A DNA stretch of 64,000 nucleotides, taken from contig NW_024037071.1 in the NCBI RefSeq assembly GCF_015706575.1, positions 11,025,774 through 11,089,773 of the forward strand, read 5' to 3'. Made by a program: the position numbers and the translations under genes. This stretch comes from Patiria miniata. Its lineage: Eukaryota > Echinodermata > Asteroidea > Valvatida > Asterinidae. Below are positions 10,785-22,500 of the stretch, one piece after another (the stretch's first letter is position 1; each line of letters starts with the position of its first letter). The notes under the pieces were generated by a model. It had not been told where the DNA came from and ran no database searches. It saw only the letters and a program-made list of their open reading frames with translations.

Positions 10785-11148
10785 CTAAATCAAAAAGTAA
10801 TAACCTTTTTCGCTGCTCCTGTCAATCCTTTTTAGGCCATCTTTTATTTCTACAATGGTGTTAATGAGGGAAACTCGTAGTTTAAAAGGTTCCTATAACA
10901 GCAACTCTTTATAACTTTTCAAATTCTGATGGGGCAGGAAGACAGGCATTTTTTGGGGTGGGGGTGGGGGTGGTTATGGCATAATGCCAGGTTGAAGAAG
11001 CATTGACCTAACGAAATTGTGTGCAGCAATGAATAATTGAAGAATAACATGTTTAATAAAGAATTGCACCTTTCTCAAATCAAACTTATGAAATTTGGCG
11101 AATACCAATCGCCTTTTCTTCAAATCTTATGCATTACTCCTCTCTCAC

Positions 11149-11382
11149 CTGCTCAGCTCTGGCTGGACTGTAACTTTCACAGACGCAGTGGTATACCTTT
11201 TTGCATGTAAGAGCAGCCGGTCCCGTTTCTATGTATTCACCAGCTGGGATTTTCCCACGAGTAGAAGTCACTGTGCTGCACTCTAGCTGTAAGGCTTGCC
11301 CAGCTGCCTGCAATATGGCCTTAGACACTGCACCTTCACTTAGCTTCATGTCAGTTCCAGCAGTGTTGACTATTACATCAAC
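11149..11382 (-). CDS. PARP14-like: PARP14-like exon B2: N-terminal half of macro domain 2
   Basis: This 234-nt exon, phase 0 to 0, begins VDVIVNTAGTDMKLSEGAV and continues SKAILQAAGQALQL, then KIPAGEYIETGPA and VYHCVCESYSPARAEQ. The acceptor is GATACAG and the donor GTGAGA. As in B3, the position of the classical NAAN ribose motif reads NTAG. A bound ligand is plausible; de-ADP-ribosylation is less so. Confidence 0.85.
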
Positions 11383-11932
11383 CTGTATCGCAAAACAATT
11401 AAAAAATGCAAATGCACCGAGTATGTACCTATTCAGCCTAAGGTTTCTCTTTCAAAGCGAAACATGTTGAAGTTGTAACAGGAAAAACAAGTTGGTTGAT
11501 GTCTGGTATCATTCTAATTAAACTTCGTCTTGCTTAAAACTGACATCTTTCAGTCTGAATACCAGACCGAATATTCTGACTAAGATAAAGTATGTAGATC
11601 CTGTTTAAACAGAAAATGCCCCATTCAGTCATTTCAACTCTGTTTCATTGACACTCGGAGTTGTAATGATTGATCTGTGCATATGTACGTTCGCGACACG
11701 AACTACATGTTACGAAGCCAGTATGCAATAAAGAGCAGTTCAAGATGTTAGCACCCACATGACAAGTCTCTCACAACATATTGGTGAGTCTGTTCTGTTT
11801 AGATTCATTGTAAAAGAACCCCACAATATAACACTCGGATATTGTTTGCAATAAATCATCTGATATTTTTGCAATAAATCATCTGCATGATTATTACAAA
11901 GATTATGCATGCAGGGACAAAATGGCTGTTAC

Positions 11933-12120
11933 CGTTTCACTGGTGATGCTTCCTTTCTTCAGGGTTATGTTGATGCCCTCCATTGTTGTCAGGATGGTTT
12001 GCCCAAATGAAGTAATCCTTGGGGCTGGGGCTTGGGCTGGAGCTGGAGCTCGAGCAGAAGCATGGGCGGTTTGTGGTACGAAATCAACAATTGGTGGATC
12101 CCAACTTTCACCTCCAGGCA
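11933..12120 (-). CDS. PARP14-like: PARP14-like exon A2: linker and first strand of macro domain 2
   Basis: This 188-nt exon starts PGGESWDPPIVDFVPQ, runs through an Ala/Pro-repeat linker (APAPAQAPAP) and ends TILTTMEGINITLKKGSIT. The acceptor CCACAG enters in phase 1 and GTAACA leaves in phase 0. The upstream partner should leave in phase 1, but the macro 1 exon has no good donor in that phase. A short D-like exon may lie unrecognised between 12.2 and 12.5 kb. Confidence 0.8.
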
Positions 12121-12536
12121 CTGTGGTAGATATTAGACAAATAATCAATATTTGTTTACTAAGTTGAAATGATGCTTTGTAAACAGGAAATGACAAGGCT
12201 TCAATAAAAATTTGAAAGTTGTCATTTGCCCCCGACTACAGCATGATGTTGCAACATGATCGCAATTTTATTACTATTGGGTCTTTAAGCAATAACAAAA
12301 TGATAGTTAAAGGGGAAAACAAATCCAACATGATTTTTGTTTTGTACAAACTCTTGGTCATTGTTGTGGTCTCACATATGCTAAAAGAAGATGGATATGC
12401 ACATCAACTTTTACGTCAAGTGACCAGTTAAATTTACACTCCAAAACCATGCTGTAACAAAGCAAATTCCGTTATATGCAGACCTATGGCATGCTATAAC
12501 TATATAAAATATGCATTAACAATATGTTCAAATCCA

Positions 12537-13027
12537 CTAACACTTGTCAACGTCAGTGCCATCTTTCTCGACATGAAATTGGCTAAATCGATCCATCACC
12601 GCCGTTCTGAATACGTCACAGGTTGGCTGGTCATTGTTGATGAAATGAATCTCCGTCAGAGTAGGGTCGGGCGTGTTCTGACAGAACTCAGCCACAGCGT
12701 TAAGGATCTGCTTTGCGGCGAGGTCAACTGGGAAGCCATAAACACCAGTGCTTATGGCTGGTATGGCAATGGACTGCAAATTCAGCTTATTGGCGAGTTT
12801 CAGGCAATTGATGATGCTGCCACACAGTAGACGCTCTTCGGAAGTTGGCTCATCATCAGCTGACTTAGATGTGGCTCCTCTACGATGTGGCCATTTAGGT
12901 CCTGCAACATGAATAACTGTCTTGCAGGGTAGTTTCCCGTTAGTAGTGTGAACAGCCTCGCCCATGAACAATCGGCGGCCCTTTGTCTTCAGTATCTGCT
13001 CACATTCATCCTGAATAACTTTCCCAC
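12537..13027 (-). CDS. PARP14-like: PARP14-like exon: remainder of macro domain 1
   Basis: The exon opens after CTCTTCAG with GGKVIQDECEQILKTKGRR and holds LPCKTVIHVAGPKWP, then LQSIAIPAISTGVYGFPVDL, the conserved strand and phosphate loop of macro domains. It ends FSQFHVEKDGTDVDKC and runs into a stop, so the true donor is a little earlier or the end is unresolved; the low coordinate given is the stop. Unlike macro 2 and 3, this domain is undivided after its first part and has the classical motif set, so it is the best candidate for ADP-ribosyl hydrolase activity, as reported for PARP14 macro 1. Confidence 0.85.
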
Positions 13028-13172
13028 CTGAAGAGAAATGAAGACATACCATTTATCTGTTCCTGCCAAATGTTACAGGTAATGCATCAAAACCCGCATT
13101 AGCCCACGTGAGAATGAATCCCTCCATTTACAGTGTTTAACGTATTTCATATATTATCCATTTAGGCAATAC

Positions 13173-13808
13173 CTGCTTCAACTATAGCAGCTGCTAGTCC
13201 TGTATCATGATTCAGTTTCGTATTTGCAGCGTTGACTATGCAGTCTACTTTTTGCCTTGTCAGGTCGCCTCTGCATACTTTCAAAGTAAAGCCATTTGGT
13301 AGAGCAATTCGGCAGAGCACCTTTGTAGGTACCACTGGTCTCAAGGCTGTGCTTTCTTCAAATTTGGCTTCACCATCGCTGTCTTCCTTCACATTCTCTC
13401 TGATAACACACTCGTGATCTGATTCAAGCGATTCTAAAAACCTTCTCCCTTTTTGTTCTCTTAAGAGTTGGGCCATTCCAGTCTTTGAGACTGGATATTG
13501 CTGCCCCTTGATTCTATCTATCAGGGAAGCAATGGCCTGCCTTGCGGCTTCCGAACCCTCTTCATTTCCTTGAATCACAAATCCCTTGTTGCCGCCATTC
13601 CTCAGTTGTTGGATTTTCACGTGATTTCTAGCATTTTGCTTTTCCAAATTTACCAGATCCTGGCCATGGAATTTGGTGATAAGATAAACTTTGTTCTTGT
13701 TTGCTGGAACGGTTTTCCTGACAATTACATTATCTTTCAGGAAATCCATGACTTTTTGCTTTGTCGCGCCCAAGTTATCCTTGAATCCTGCAAATTCAAC
13801 AATGTTAC
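13173..13808 (-). CDS. PARP14-like: PARP14-like exon: last KH-like domain and start of macro domain 1
   Basis: This 636-nt exon encodes 212 codons. The first part (NIVEFAGFKDNLGATKQKV, then VYLITKFHGQDL and GFVIQGNEEGSEAARQAI) looks like a KH-type fold. A charged spacer follows, and then the macro opening FTLKVCRGDLTRQKVDCIVN, AANTKLNHDTGLAAAIVEA. The NAAN motif and Gly-rich helix start are intact. The acceptor is TTCTGCAG and the donor GTATTG; phases fit both neighbours. Confidence 0.9.
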
Positions 13809-14058
13809 CTGCAGAACAAGAAAATAAAGTGAATTTAACAAGAGGGGACGTACATTTTAATGAACTGACCTCGTAAGAATGTCTAAACAGTGTACCTTTT
13901 GAAAATCTACAAGTTTTCTGATAACAATTTCCCCCACACTATATGTGGAAACTGAATGTCAAACCAAGTAAAAGGAGTTTGATTTGGGGTTTCTCGGTGT
14001 AAAAGATGATTGAAAATTTTATTATTTCTATTGGGACTGTTTTTCCCCCAGATTGTAC

Positions 14059-15159
14059 CTCCATAATTGCTGATGGCTACCATTACAGATTTCTGCCTGT
14101 TTATTTCTTCAAGGAGCCTCTGGCCGTTTGGGCTCTGGAGAACATCCATTGCAGCTTGGTCTTTGATAGCAATGTCAACCTCTCGTATTTCCTGATCGAT
14201 GTATGCTTTAGCTTGAACCGTATCCTTCTTAGAGGCACCAGATATGACGATCTTGCCATCATCGGATCCATTGCATGCTGCTCTAATGCTCTGTGATCGC
14301 AAGATCTCATGGATCTTGTCGGTAACATTCTGAACAAACCTAACTTTGTTGCGTCCCGTTTTGAGTTCTACTCTCTCCAGACTGTCCATCTGCCTCCGCA
14401 TCGATAGCTCTGCTTCCTGGACGATCTCACGTGATCCTTCAAAAATTAGTTTGATTTTATCTTGTAAAGAGATCACAGTGATCTTCAGGTTCGGAAAGTC
14501 TTTTTCAATGTTATCCTTGATGCCACACATGATAAAAAACTGGGACTTCTCTTCTGTCAAGGTTATGCCTTCTTCTTTATGCTGTGCTTCATATTCAGCC
14601 TTTGCTCTCGACTTCTCAATGATTCGATCGATATCATTACATCCTTTATCAACGTCTTGCTGCTCCCCGGTCAGAGTGACTACATGAGTGCTAGCATCAG
14701 GCTGAATGGAGAAGCTCTTGGTGCTAAGTTGATCTATGCTATCAATGACGTCTTTCCAAAATGGCGGTGGGACTGCAATTCTGGATGACTTACACCTGTT
14801 TAGGAAGTCCGTCACAACTCGGGAAGCAGTTTCAGACCATTGGAGCCAAGACGATTGTCCCTGTCTATCTTCCAGAAGAGGTTCCAGCCTAGCTGATGTC
14901 TTGTCGTCACCATCCGGCCATTTCAGAATGGCCTTTGCATTCCTAATCTTCTGAATCAACTTTGTCTTTGTGTGTTGGCCCTTCCCGAAGATGAACTCCA
15001 TGATGGGTTCTTGGACTTGTACAATGACTGGCTTAGGGACATGAGGAGTAGGAACATCTACTGGACTCAGTCTTCCCAGGCATTCATGATACTCTTCAAC
15101 CAACAACTCGGTGTCACCAATCTTGTGGGGACTCCGTTTAGACAGAACGTCACCAACAG
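14059..15159 (-). CDS. PARP14-like: PARP14-like exon: end of RRM 3 and KH-like repeats
   Basis: This 1101-nt exon gives 367 codons. It opens AVGDVLSKRSPHKIGDTELL, the last helix and strand of the third RRM, after a CATAG acceptor. The remainder holds several KH-like units, for example FIFGKGQHTKTKLIQKI, THVVTLTGEQQDVDKGC, IKLIFEGSREIVQEAELS and GKIVISGASKKDTVQAKAYI. The donor GTACAA follows SNYG. The joined frame continues as NYGGNIVEFAGF in the next exon. Tandem KH folds between RRMs and macro domains are the hallmark of PARP14. The minus strand is open throughout; the plus-strand frames here are shadows. Confidence 0.9.
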
Positions 15160-15439
15160 CTATGATATAAAAGAATTAACGCAAAAACAACTTGATCAAT
15201 TCCAGATTTCACTGTAAATAACTATGAATGATATGAATCAGATCTTTGATCCTTTTAGCTGTAATAATTCAAGTAAATATAAATACTCCAATTGTGAAGG
15301 ACAATTCTGAAAGTTTCTTGTTTAAGACAATGCAAACACAGCCTATTAATTATGAGAATAAAATATTGACAGTGTGTATTCACACAAAAACTAAAAAAAA
15401 GTTATTGTAGCTGTGTGTCTGCATGAAATCTTGGCATAC

Positions 15440-15577
15440 CTTTCCAGTCTTCAAAGTAGACAATAGCCTGAGTGTCTGTTGGTCCCTGCTGCACGTCTCT
15501 GACACCGGTGCCGCCACTTTCCTTCTCGTTGCCAAAATAATACTGTATGATCTTCAAAGATGTTTCTCGCGAAAGAC
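15440..15577 (-). CDS. PARP14-like: PARP14-like exon: core of RRM 3
   Basis: This 138-nt exon reads LSRETSLKIIQYYFGNEKES, GGTGVRDVQQGPTDTQAIV, YFEDWK. It is the helix 1 to strand 3 part of an RRM of the PARP10/14 type, with the Ser-Gly-Gly turn and the YFED strand. It joins the exon at 16.3 kb (CILVDG) upstream and the KH exon downstream; both phases fit. The acceptor is GTTGAAG and the donor GTATGC. Confidence 0.85.
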
Positions 15578-16275
15578 CTTCAACACAAAAAAAGTTTATA
15601 AAAATACTAAAAGCTGCAACCTACATGTAGGCCTAACTAATTTTGTTAAGACATTACATTGTAAAATTTTTCCTGTAACAATTCACACAGTTAAAGCTCA
15701 CAGAAAAAAAAGATTATCACAACATATTCAAACTGAGAGGTATCCGGGACTGACAAATTGGATGCAAAGCATATCAATGTTTCAGATCTTCCATATGGGC
15801 AATTCCATGCAAAAGTGGAAAGTTGAACATTTCAGAAATCTTCAAGACTACAGTCATCACAATCTCAATCAATTTAAAGGGAGCAACAAAACTTTCCAAA
15901 TGTTTTACGTGCGGTCGAGATGGAAGATGGCTAATATTTTCTTGTCAAACAAGTGGAAAGGCTAAATTTATACATTTAGAAATTATAGTCGTGTTGCAGT
16001 TTATTTTTGCAAGGTTGTTGTTGGATTTTGTTTTAGGGCATAGAAAGGTGTATATTTTACGCCAAAAGTTTTCTACTTGATTATAATTTTTTTTGTGTCT
16101 TAGCTGGTACCAAATGTTGACGGACACACTGTTTCCATGTATCTAACAGTAATGAGTAATGATAACCAAGACACTCCGAATGTACAAGTGTAAATAGACT
16201 AACCAAGAAGTTGCGAACACACAACTATGTAACATTATATATTTTATCAAAATGATCTTGCATGTAAAGCCTTAC
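15578..16275. other. Intron between RRM 3 exons
   Basis: The 698-base intron shows no element. A 180-codon plus-strand open frame overlaps it and the neighbouring exon on the wrong strand and has no domain. Confidence 0.4.
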
Positions 16276-16374
16276 CATCCACTAAAATACAATCTGGTTC
16301 CTTCACTTTCTTGGCGGTCAAATGGGCTCCACTCAATGGTTCTGAAGAAATGTCTGCGATTACTTTCTCTATGT
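16276..16374 (-). CDS. PARP14-like: PARP14-like exon: end of RRM 2 and start of RRM 3
   Basis: This 99-nt exon encodes DIEKVIADISSEPLSGAHL, TAKKVKEPDCILVDG. The first part closes RRM 2 and the last six residues are strand 1 of RRM 3. The acceptor is TTTCTAG and the donor GTAAGG. The previous exon lies about 14.6 kb away at 31.0 kb and leaves in the right phase (TKEIQ then D), so the BEL/Pao fossil, LINE and tandem repeats between them are intronic. Confidence 0.8.
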
Positions 16375-16860
16375 CTAGAAAGCATTCAAAATAATAAGCA
16401 AACAGTAAGTATTTACCAACCTGTAGCAACGTATGGAACAATTATGACACTCAGTGAACATTTTTTTGGGATTTAGTAATCTGCAGGAAGGTACAATATA
16501 TAAGGTTAATGGTATTATATATGTATTTCTCATTTTTAAAGTACATGGGATCACAGCTAACGAAACAAGAGAAACCACTTTGGTGAATTGTTAATGAATT
16601 GGATCTATGATTGGTGTTTTCCAAAACCAAATTTACACTTGGTGTAAGTGATTTCCATTGGCTTTGTTTTTAGGGGGGGGGGGTGTTTTTACGTTCTATT
16701 TACACCTAAATATTATCTATTAATCACGTTAATAGGGTAACGTGATTCCTGAAGGTTATAGTAACTGTTGTAAAATGCATTATGATGACCATTGTGTTCT
16801 CATCACGTCAATTTGTGGTGTTTAGAGTAGGAGATTATTTCGTTTCTGAAACACCAATAT
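16375..16860. other. Intronic DNA without recognised feature
   Basis: A G-run near 16,671-16,683 is the only notable tract. No exon or element end is visible. Confidence 0.35.
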
Positions 16861-16864
16861 TTTT

Positions 16865-18005
16865 ATTTTTAATTTTTTTCCCGCCTTTGCTGGCCATCGT
16901 CTCCAGAACTGGTCTACAAGGTACTGGAATTGCCTCCATCTTCTTCGGAGGTAGCTATCTTCTTTGGAGAAAATATCAGGGGCAAACTGTGCTTTCTTCG
17001 GAGCAAGAGCAGTTGGTTGGGAAGCAACGATTCTTCATCTTTTCAGAAAATATTCAGTTGTGTTAGGAGTCGAGCGTTCGGGATAGCTTCTACCTTTGCC
17101 ATGATGGTGATCAGGACTTATCGGTTAATGTTTGTTGCTAAAGGAGATTCTCTAGGATCCTTCTCACAGAGCGGGTGACCCATCTCCACACTCTTCGCTT
17201 ATGGGTAGCTGTTGGGAATTGAAATGCCACTCAACACGAATTCCGTTGTCACTGAAGGTATATCCAGGGGGCCTCGACAATTGACGAACCGTCGCAGAGC
17301 CTTGATGAAGGTCTCCAGTCAGAGGCTACAGCTCTGCTTGACATGCACGCGAAGATGCAACCGTATCTTTTAAATCGGCTACTTCCTTGCTTAACCAGGA
17401 ATGGACCGAAGTGATCAACTCCGTAATGGCTATAAAGGGTGGTTTGTCTGGCGTCACTCTGGCCGTGCTTCCACGAACAGCATTTCGCTTCTGGAGCTCT
17501 GTCCAACCTGCCTCCTACACGTAGAAGCTCATCAACCACAACGGGGTTGAATCTCTCAAGCTGGCTACTTACCTTGTGTCTTCTTAATTTCCTGCTTCTT
17601 CATCTTTGGACAAGCTTGATTGCTTCCTCCTTAGCGACATATAACTCTCTGGCTGTTTGGGTTTCTGTGTCTTCAAACACTGCCCCTCTTCTGGTATGTG
17701 AGCACAAGTTACTCTTAAATCTGCGTACCCACGCACTTACCCGTTTGAGACGAATCCAAGAGGAATGCCTTGTTATCAACTCTTCAATTGGATCAGCACA
17801 ACCCACATTAGGACAGGGTTTCACTGCTGGGTCGACTGGACGTCGGTGTCAGGAAAAACAGTCTTCCAACTCTAGCCACTGATGACCTTCCTTTGTCAGA
17901 AACTTGGGTCCTTCCAGCCACTGTGAGAGATCCCTTGCGTGCACCCGTCTAGAACTAACATCTGCTTGGTTCCTGCAAGTTTCGACGTCTCCACTCGGCC
18001 ATATC
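16865..18005 (-). mobile_element. BEL/Pao retrotransposon fossil, integrase part
   Basis: Minus-strand peptides match BEL/Pao integrase. They include ADVSSRRVHARDLSQWLEGP and ITRHSSWIRLKRVSAWVRRF near the zinc-binding start, [13 protein letters not shown] and [20 protein letters not shown] in the core, and [18 protein letters not shown] at the C-terminal end. The copy is broken in many places and old. Its upstream end stops abruptly at a GC-rich repeat. It may belong with the piece at 26.3-29.3 kb, which carries earlier parts in the same orientation. Confidence 0.8.
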
Positions 18006-18009
18006 GCTT

Positions 18010-18310
18010 AGGTATGAGATCCCTTACCGCCCGGTTCCCAGACGGTCTGGGCTAAGCCTCGCCCACTCCGAGAAAGGGATTGGGAGTCCTCTCCAAAGTG
18101 GGCGAGCTCGGATTAAGAGAACGAAGTACAAGTCTGACTGGTGGGCCCTCTCCTGAACCTAACAAAAGAAGCAATTTGCAAGGCGATAATCCTCACTGCT
18201 GGGTAACAAAGACCCGGCAAATCAAAGGGCGCGCCGCCGGTAATCCCTCCCGTGGACTGCTATTGTTGGTGACCCATTGCCCTCGCAGGCCTATTGAAAA
18301 GCTTGAGTGA
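18010..18310. repeat. GC-rich structured repeat
   Basis: This segment holds ATCCCTT and AAGGGAT arms around a CGGTTCCCAGACGGTCTGGG stem, then CAATTTGCAAGGCGATAATC. The same order of motifs (AATCCCT, AGGGATTGGG, CAATTTGCGACGCGCTAATC) returns at 29.39-29.62 kb. Both copies adjoin BEL/Pao pieces, so they may be remnants of its ends; this is not proven. Confidence 0.5.
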
Positions 18311-20740
18311 TCAGTGAACATGGGTTTCAATTAGTTACGTGGTACGTTTTTCTCCCCTTAAATGTATACAAATGTATATGGACTTGCACCGATGAATCCC
18401 TGAATCTGACTTTTAAAGCAAACGGGTTTGGTATTTTGTTCAGTATTAAGATCAGAATTCCCCAGTTTGTTCTATTTACGTGCATTAATTAATTTTTTTC
18501 GTTCAACAGATAGTCCAAAGGCAGGAAAGGGAAAGAGGTATACCGATGATGAACAATAATAAAGACGGAGAGCTTTCAACCTTTGATTTTCTTTTCGTCT
18601 TTTCGTTTTATTGTTGTTATTACCATTACCTTTGTTATTTTCCCTTGATCTATTCTGATGGTGGTGTGAACATTTCTTCGTGATGATGATAAAAGCCACC
18701 GAAGATCATTAATTACACAGAAAACTTTTTGTAAAAAAAGCATAAAAAAATAAACAACTGTATCCGTAATCTAGTGATTAAAGCACACTATTGATTTGAG
18801 TAGACGAAGACTGAACATTAATAAAAGCTTTCCGGTTAGCCCAATATCCAAATACATCCAATATCCAAATACAGCAGGGTGCAAAAAAGTATTCCAGAGT
18901 GTAGCAGACAGGGATCGCCATCACCGCCTCGTCCACTCGGCCTAGAAGCCGGTACAGCAGAAAAAACAAAACCAAACGGCTCTTTTCAGAGCCAAACATT
19001 TTCCCAAAAGAGATCAAATGATATCCAAATAAAAGAACAATTTTCAATTCAATGTGTCTGGTGTGTTTGTTTTTCAAAATATAATAAAAAATAATTTACA
19101 GTTATTTAAGATTAAATACAGAACTTTAAGGGGACACAAATTTCCGATGAACATAATCATTTTAAGAAGTACTACTTAATATTAAATATATAACCTCAGC
19201 CATTTGGAAACACAGTTTTTCTGTAAGATTAAAGAAAGGCTGTAGAATAAATAGACATGAAGTTCAAGGAATACAACTGTAAGCAAATTTAGATATAAAA
19301 GATGCCCAACTTTAAATTATTATCCAATGAAATTTTTTAAAAGCCCGGAATACATGGAGTTGATGGGGCAATGGAAGTTAGCCACTCCTAGATAATAATT
19401 GTATTAGTTGTTTAGCGGATTGTAGATGCTAAAAAGGGTTGTCAGGCATGGAAAACTGATGATGTAGCCTAGCCTACATGTATTTTGTACAGGCCTACAT
19501 GTAAAATCGCGTGGACCAATATATCATCAAGGCACATATTTCTTTATTCTCCTCTCACACAGAACTATGAATTGCAATCAAATAACAAATTTAGGGAATT
19601 CAATGAGACCCTTTCACAACATTGTTTTCTTTGGAAATATGTAAAAAAACATTTTTTTTTAGCATTCTGGTACACTTGCAATGGCTCCGGGTCAGGGCCT
19701 AAATGATCATCGACGGCACGGTTGTAAAGTCTGTTTACTAATTCCCATTACATTCGCCAATGAACCAATCATGCCATCAAGGTAAACGCAAATGTGACGT
19801 TTAATACATGGCTATCTTTTATACTCTGAAGTCACAGGTTTTCTGCGTGTTTGCAACCACGATGACTGTTGTCAGAACGCTGAAGTTAATGCGCTCGCTG
19901 CGACATTAGAGTTTCGTTTATCACAAAGTATAGTGAAAGGGTATCAGACTATTATGTTTACAGCGTGTATCACACTTTCTGTCTGACACCCAATCCCGCG
20001 TTGCAACAAAGCAGTATACGTCATGGGCTGTTCCTACGGTTAGATATCCCCCGCTGCGCTGTATGTATTCGATATTAAGACATGAGGGAGACCGTTCAAT
20101 GAATGACAAAGAAGGTTTGCCCTGCGCTCACTTGACGCCAGTGCAGCATGAATTTAGGTTGTATGAAGTACGGACTCATTGGGGGTATTGCGCATGCCCT
20201 TGCATAGACCATTAGGAGATGGACCGGTCACGTGAGAGGGTTTAACCAATAAAAGGGGAAAAGAGTCCGATTTTCATACGAGTCCGATTTTCGTATGACA
20301 CCGGGTCCCGTACACGGACGACGGGCGGGAACGTGGTCCATGTAGTAGTCATTCACAAGTTGCTTTCACAGCTCAGTGGTTTGATTAAAGAATGTGCGTG
20401 TTCACGTACAATTTTGCAATGTCTTATCTTGCATATTTTCTAGATAGAAATTAGAATAGCTAGAAAAAAATATTCCAACTATTAATTGAAATGAGTCTCA
20501 GGGTGAACAAAAAATGTACACATAAAAATCTGGTTTCAGGATTTAAAGTGAGTGAAGTTTTTGCGTCAACAGAAAAACTTAAACCTTAAAACAAAGGGGG
20601 AAAATAATACGTTGTACGTCAAGCAATCAGTAAAACCCATGTAGGCCTACATTTACACGTGTTCATGCAAAGAAAATACTGCCATTCTATACTCTATAGC
20701 AAAGAAAATGCTGCAGATAATCATAGCCAGGGCAAACCAT
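18311..20740. other. Intronic DNA without recognised gene
   Basis: The stretch is AT-rich with short open frames of no known domain. CCTACATGTA motifs occur near 19,475-19,500. A short direct repeat GAGTCCGATTTTCATACG and GAGTCCGATTTTCGTATG lies near 20,265-20,297. No element end is visible. Confidence 0.35.
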
Positions 20741-20744
20741 AGTT

Positions 20745-22110
20745 GGCCAGGCGCTGTACTCCTCGAACAATAACCACTAATCCGTTGATAGCGACCAAGA
20801 GAGCCACTCCAGTCAACCAAGCTCACGCTTGAATAACCGAGCGTTCATACCGATCGGGAGCTACAGAGTGGGTTATTCCCACCCGCTTCTCGAGCGTCAC
20901 GCTTGAATAAAAAAGTGCCCAGTATGCATACCGATCGGGGCTACCGAGTGGGCCACTTCATACCGATCGGGGGTCAAGCCCGCCCGCTTCTATTCTCAAA
21001 CGGGTATCAGACTTTTCTGTTTAAAATGCGTATGAATTAACGTGAATAAGGGGCAAGTGCGGTGTCGTAGTCTAAAATTCAACAACATCACATCATTACC
21101 ACACGCAAAACAATTCATGTTCGTCATATGGGGAATACTTTATTTCAATTAATACAGAATGAGGTATTTCGTACATTTGATCAATTCCGAGAATATAGAT
21201 ATGGAACATCGTATTTCGAAAAATTCACAGAAAAAAAAATCACACCATTGTTCATATACAGACCTTGCAAACTAGGCAGTTGTATCAAGTTCATTTGTCA
21301 AATGATTTCATGCAAAAACAAAACACTTGCATTCTATGAAGCTAGAAAAGAATACAATTCCACAAAAAATATAATGATTGCCAGTGTCTTCCACACCAAC
21401 CCAACCTGAGTTTGGCGCTGTAATCCTCGAACAATAACCATTAATCCGTTGATAGCGACCAAGAGAGCCACTCCAGTCAACCAAGCTCACGCTTGAATAA
21501 CCGAGTGTTCATACCGATCGGGAGCTACAGAGTGGGTCACTCCCACCTGCTTCTCGAGCGTCACGCTTGAATAAAAGAGTGCCCAGTATTCATACCGATC
21601 GGGGCTACCGAGTGGGCCACTTCATACCGATCGGGGGTCAAGCCCGCCAGCTTCTATTCTCAAACGGGTATCAGACTTTTCTGATTAAAATGCGTATGCA
21701 TTAACGTGAATAAGGGGCAAGTGCGGTGTTGTAGTCTAAAATTCAACAACATCACATCATTACCACACGCAAAACAATTCATGTTCGTCATATGGGGAAT
21801 ACTTTATTTCAATTAATACAGAATGAGGTATTTCGTACATTTGATCAATTCCGAGAATATAGATATCGAACATCGTATTTCGAAAAGTTAAAAGAAAAAA
21901 AATCACACCTTGATCATCTAGCTTTTAACTATTGTTCATATATAGAACTTTGCAAACTAGGCAGTTTTATCAAGTTTATTTGTCAAATGATTTCATGCAA
22001 ACATAAAATACTTGCATTCTATGAAGATAGAAAAGAATAAAATTCCACACCAACCCAACCTGAGTTGGGCGCTGTAATCCTCGAACAATAACCACTAATC
22101 CGTTGATTAC
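20745..22110. repeat. 660-bp tandem duplication with a third partial copy
   Basis: GGCGCTGTACTCCTCGAACA starts copy 1 near 20,755, copy 2 near 21,413 and a partial copy near 22,069. Copies 1 and 2 are alike over their full length at roughly 95 percent by eye. Each has a GC-rich half with CATACCGATCGGGG and CGTCACGCTTGAATAA repeats, and an AT-rich half with an open frame beginning MGNTLFQLIQNEVFRTFDQF. The frames differ after 32 codons and show no domain, so they are probably not genes. Confidence 0.85.
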
Positions 22111-22500
22111 AGCTATTGTTGTGACCCAGAGGGCCACTCCAGCAGGCAACCGAGCGTCACGCTTGAGTAACCGGGCGGGTACAGTGTTCGAAGCGGGCGG
22201 CAGCTTACTGGGCGGGCCGAGCTCGCCCGGTACTCGAACGGTCCCATTCCGGATCTCATACCTTATCTGATGTATTTGGCAGCCTTGTTTGCTACTAATG
22301 TACGACATATTTTGCTTTCATTGTTGATATACTGCACAACTGCAGTTGAGTATGGCCAGCAGGTCACTCCTTGCAGTGCAATCCAAACTCCTCCTTACGT
22401 ACGGCTTCAATCACCGACCGGTAGAACTACCGGTAGACCGGGTCGCTTAATCCTCTTCATACTGGCCTAGGTACCGGCCGAGACTCTGGCTGAGGCACTC
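22111..22500. repeat. GC-rich hairpin-forming repeats
   Basis: The stretch continues the CGTCACGCTTGAGTAACCGG motif of the preceding array and contains CGACCGGTAGAACTACCGGT and GGGCGGGCCGAGCTCGCCC, each self-complementary. CGTCACGCTTCAGTGACCGG returns at 29.69 kb. Confidence 0.55.

Noticed and set aside
12486-12830. Plus-strand 114-codon frame
   Set aside because: It is the shadow of the macro domain 1 exon.
15423-15965. 180-codon plus-strand frame
   Set aside because: It overlaps a supported minus-strand RRM exon and intron and has no domain.
18472-19094. Small frames near 18.5-19.1 kb as genes
   Set aside because: Low complexity or without domain; no splice support.
21128-22040. Genes in the 660-bp repeats
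   Set aside because: Frames diverge after 32 codons between copies that are otherwise alike.
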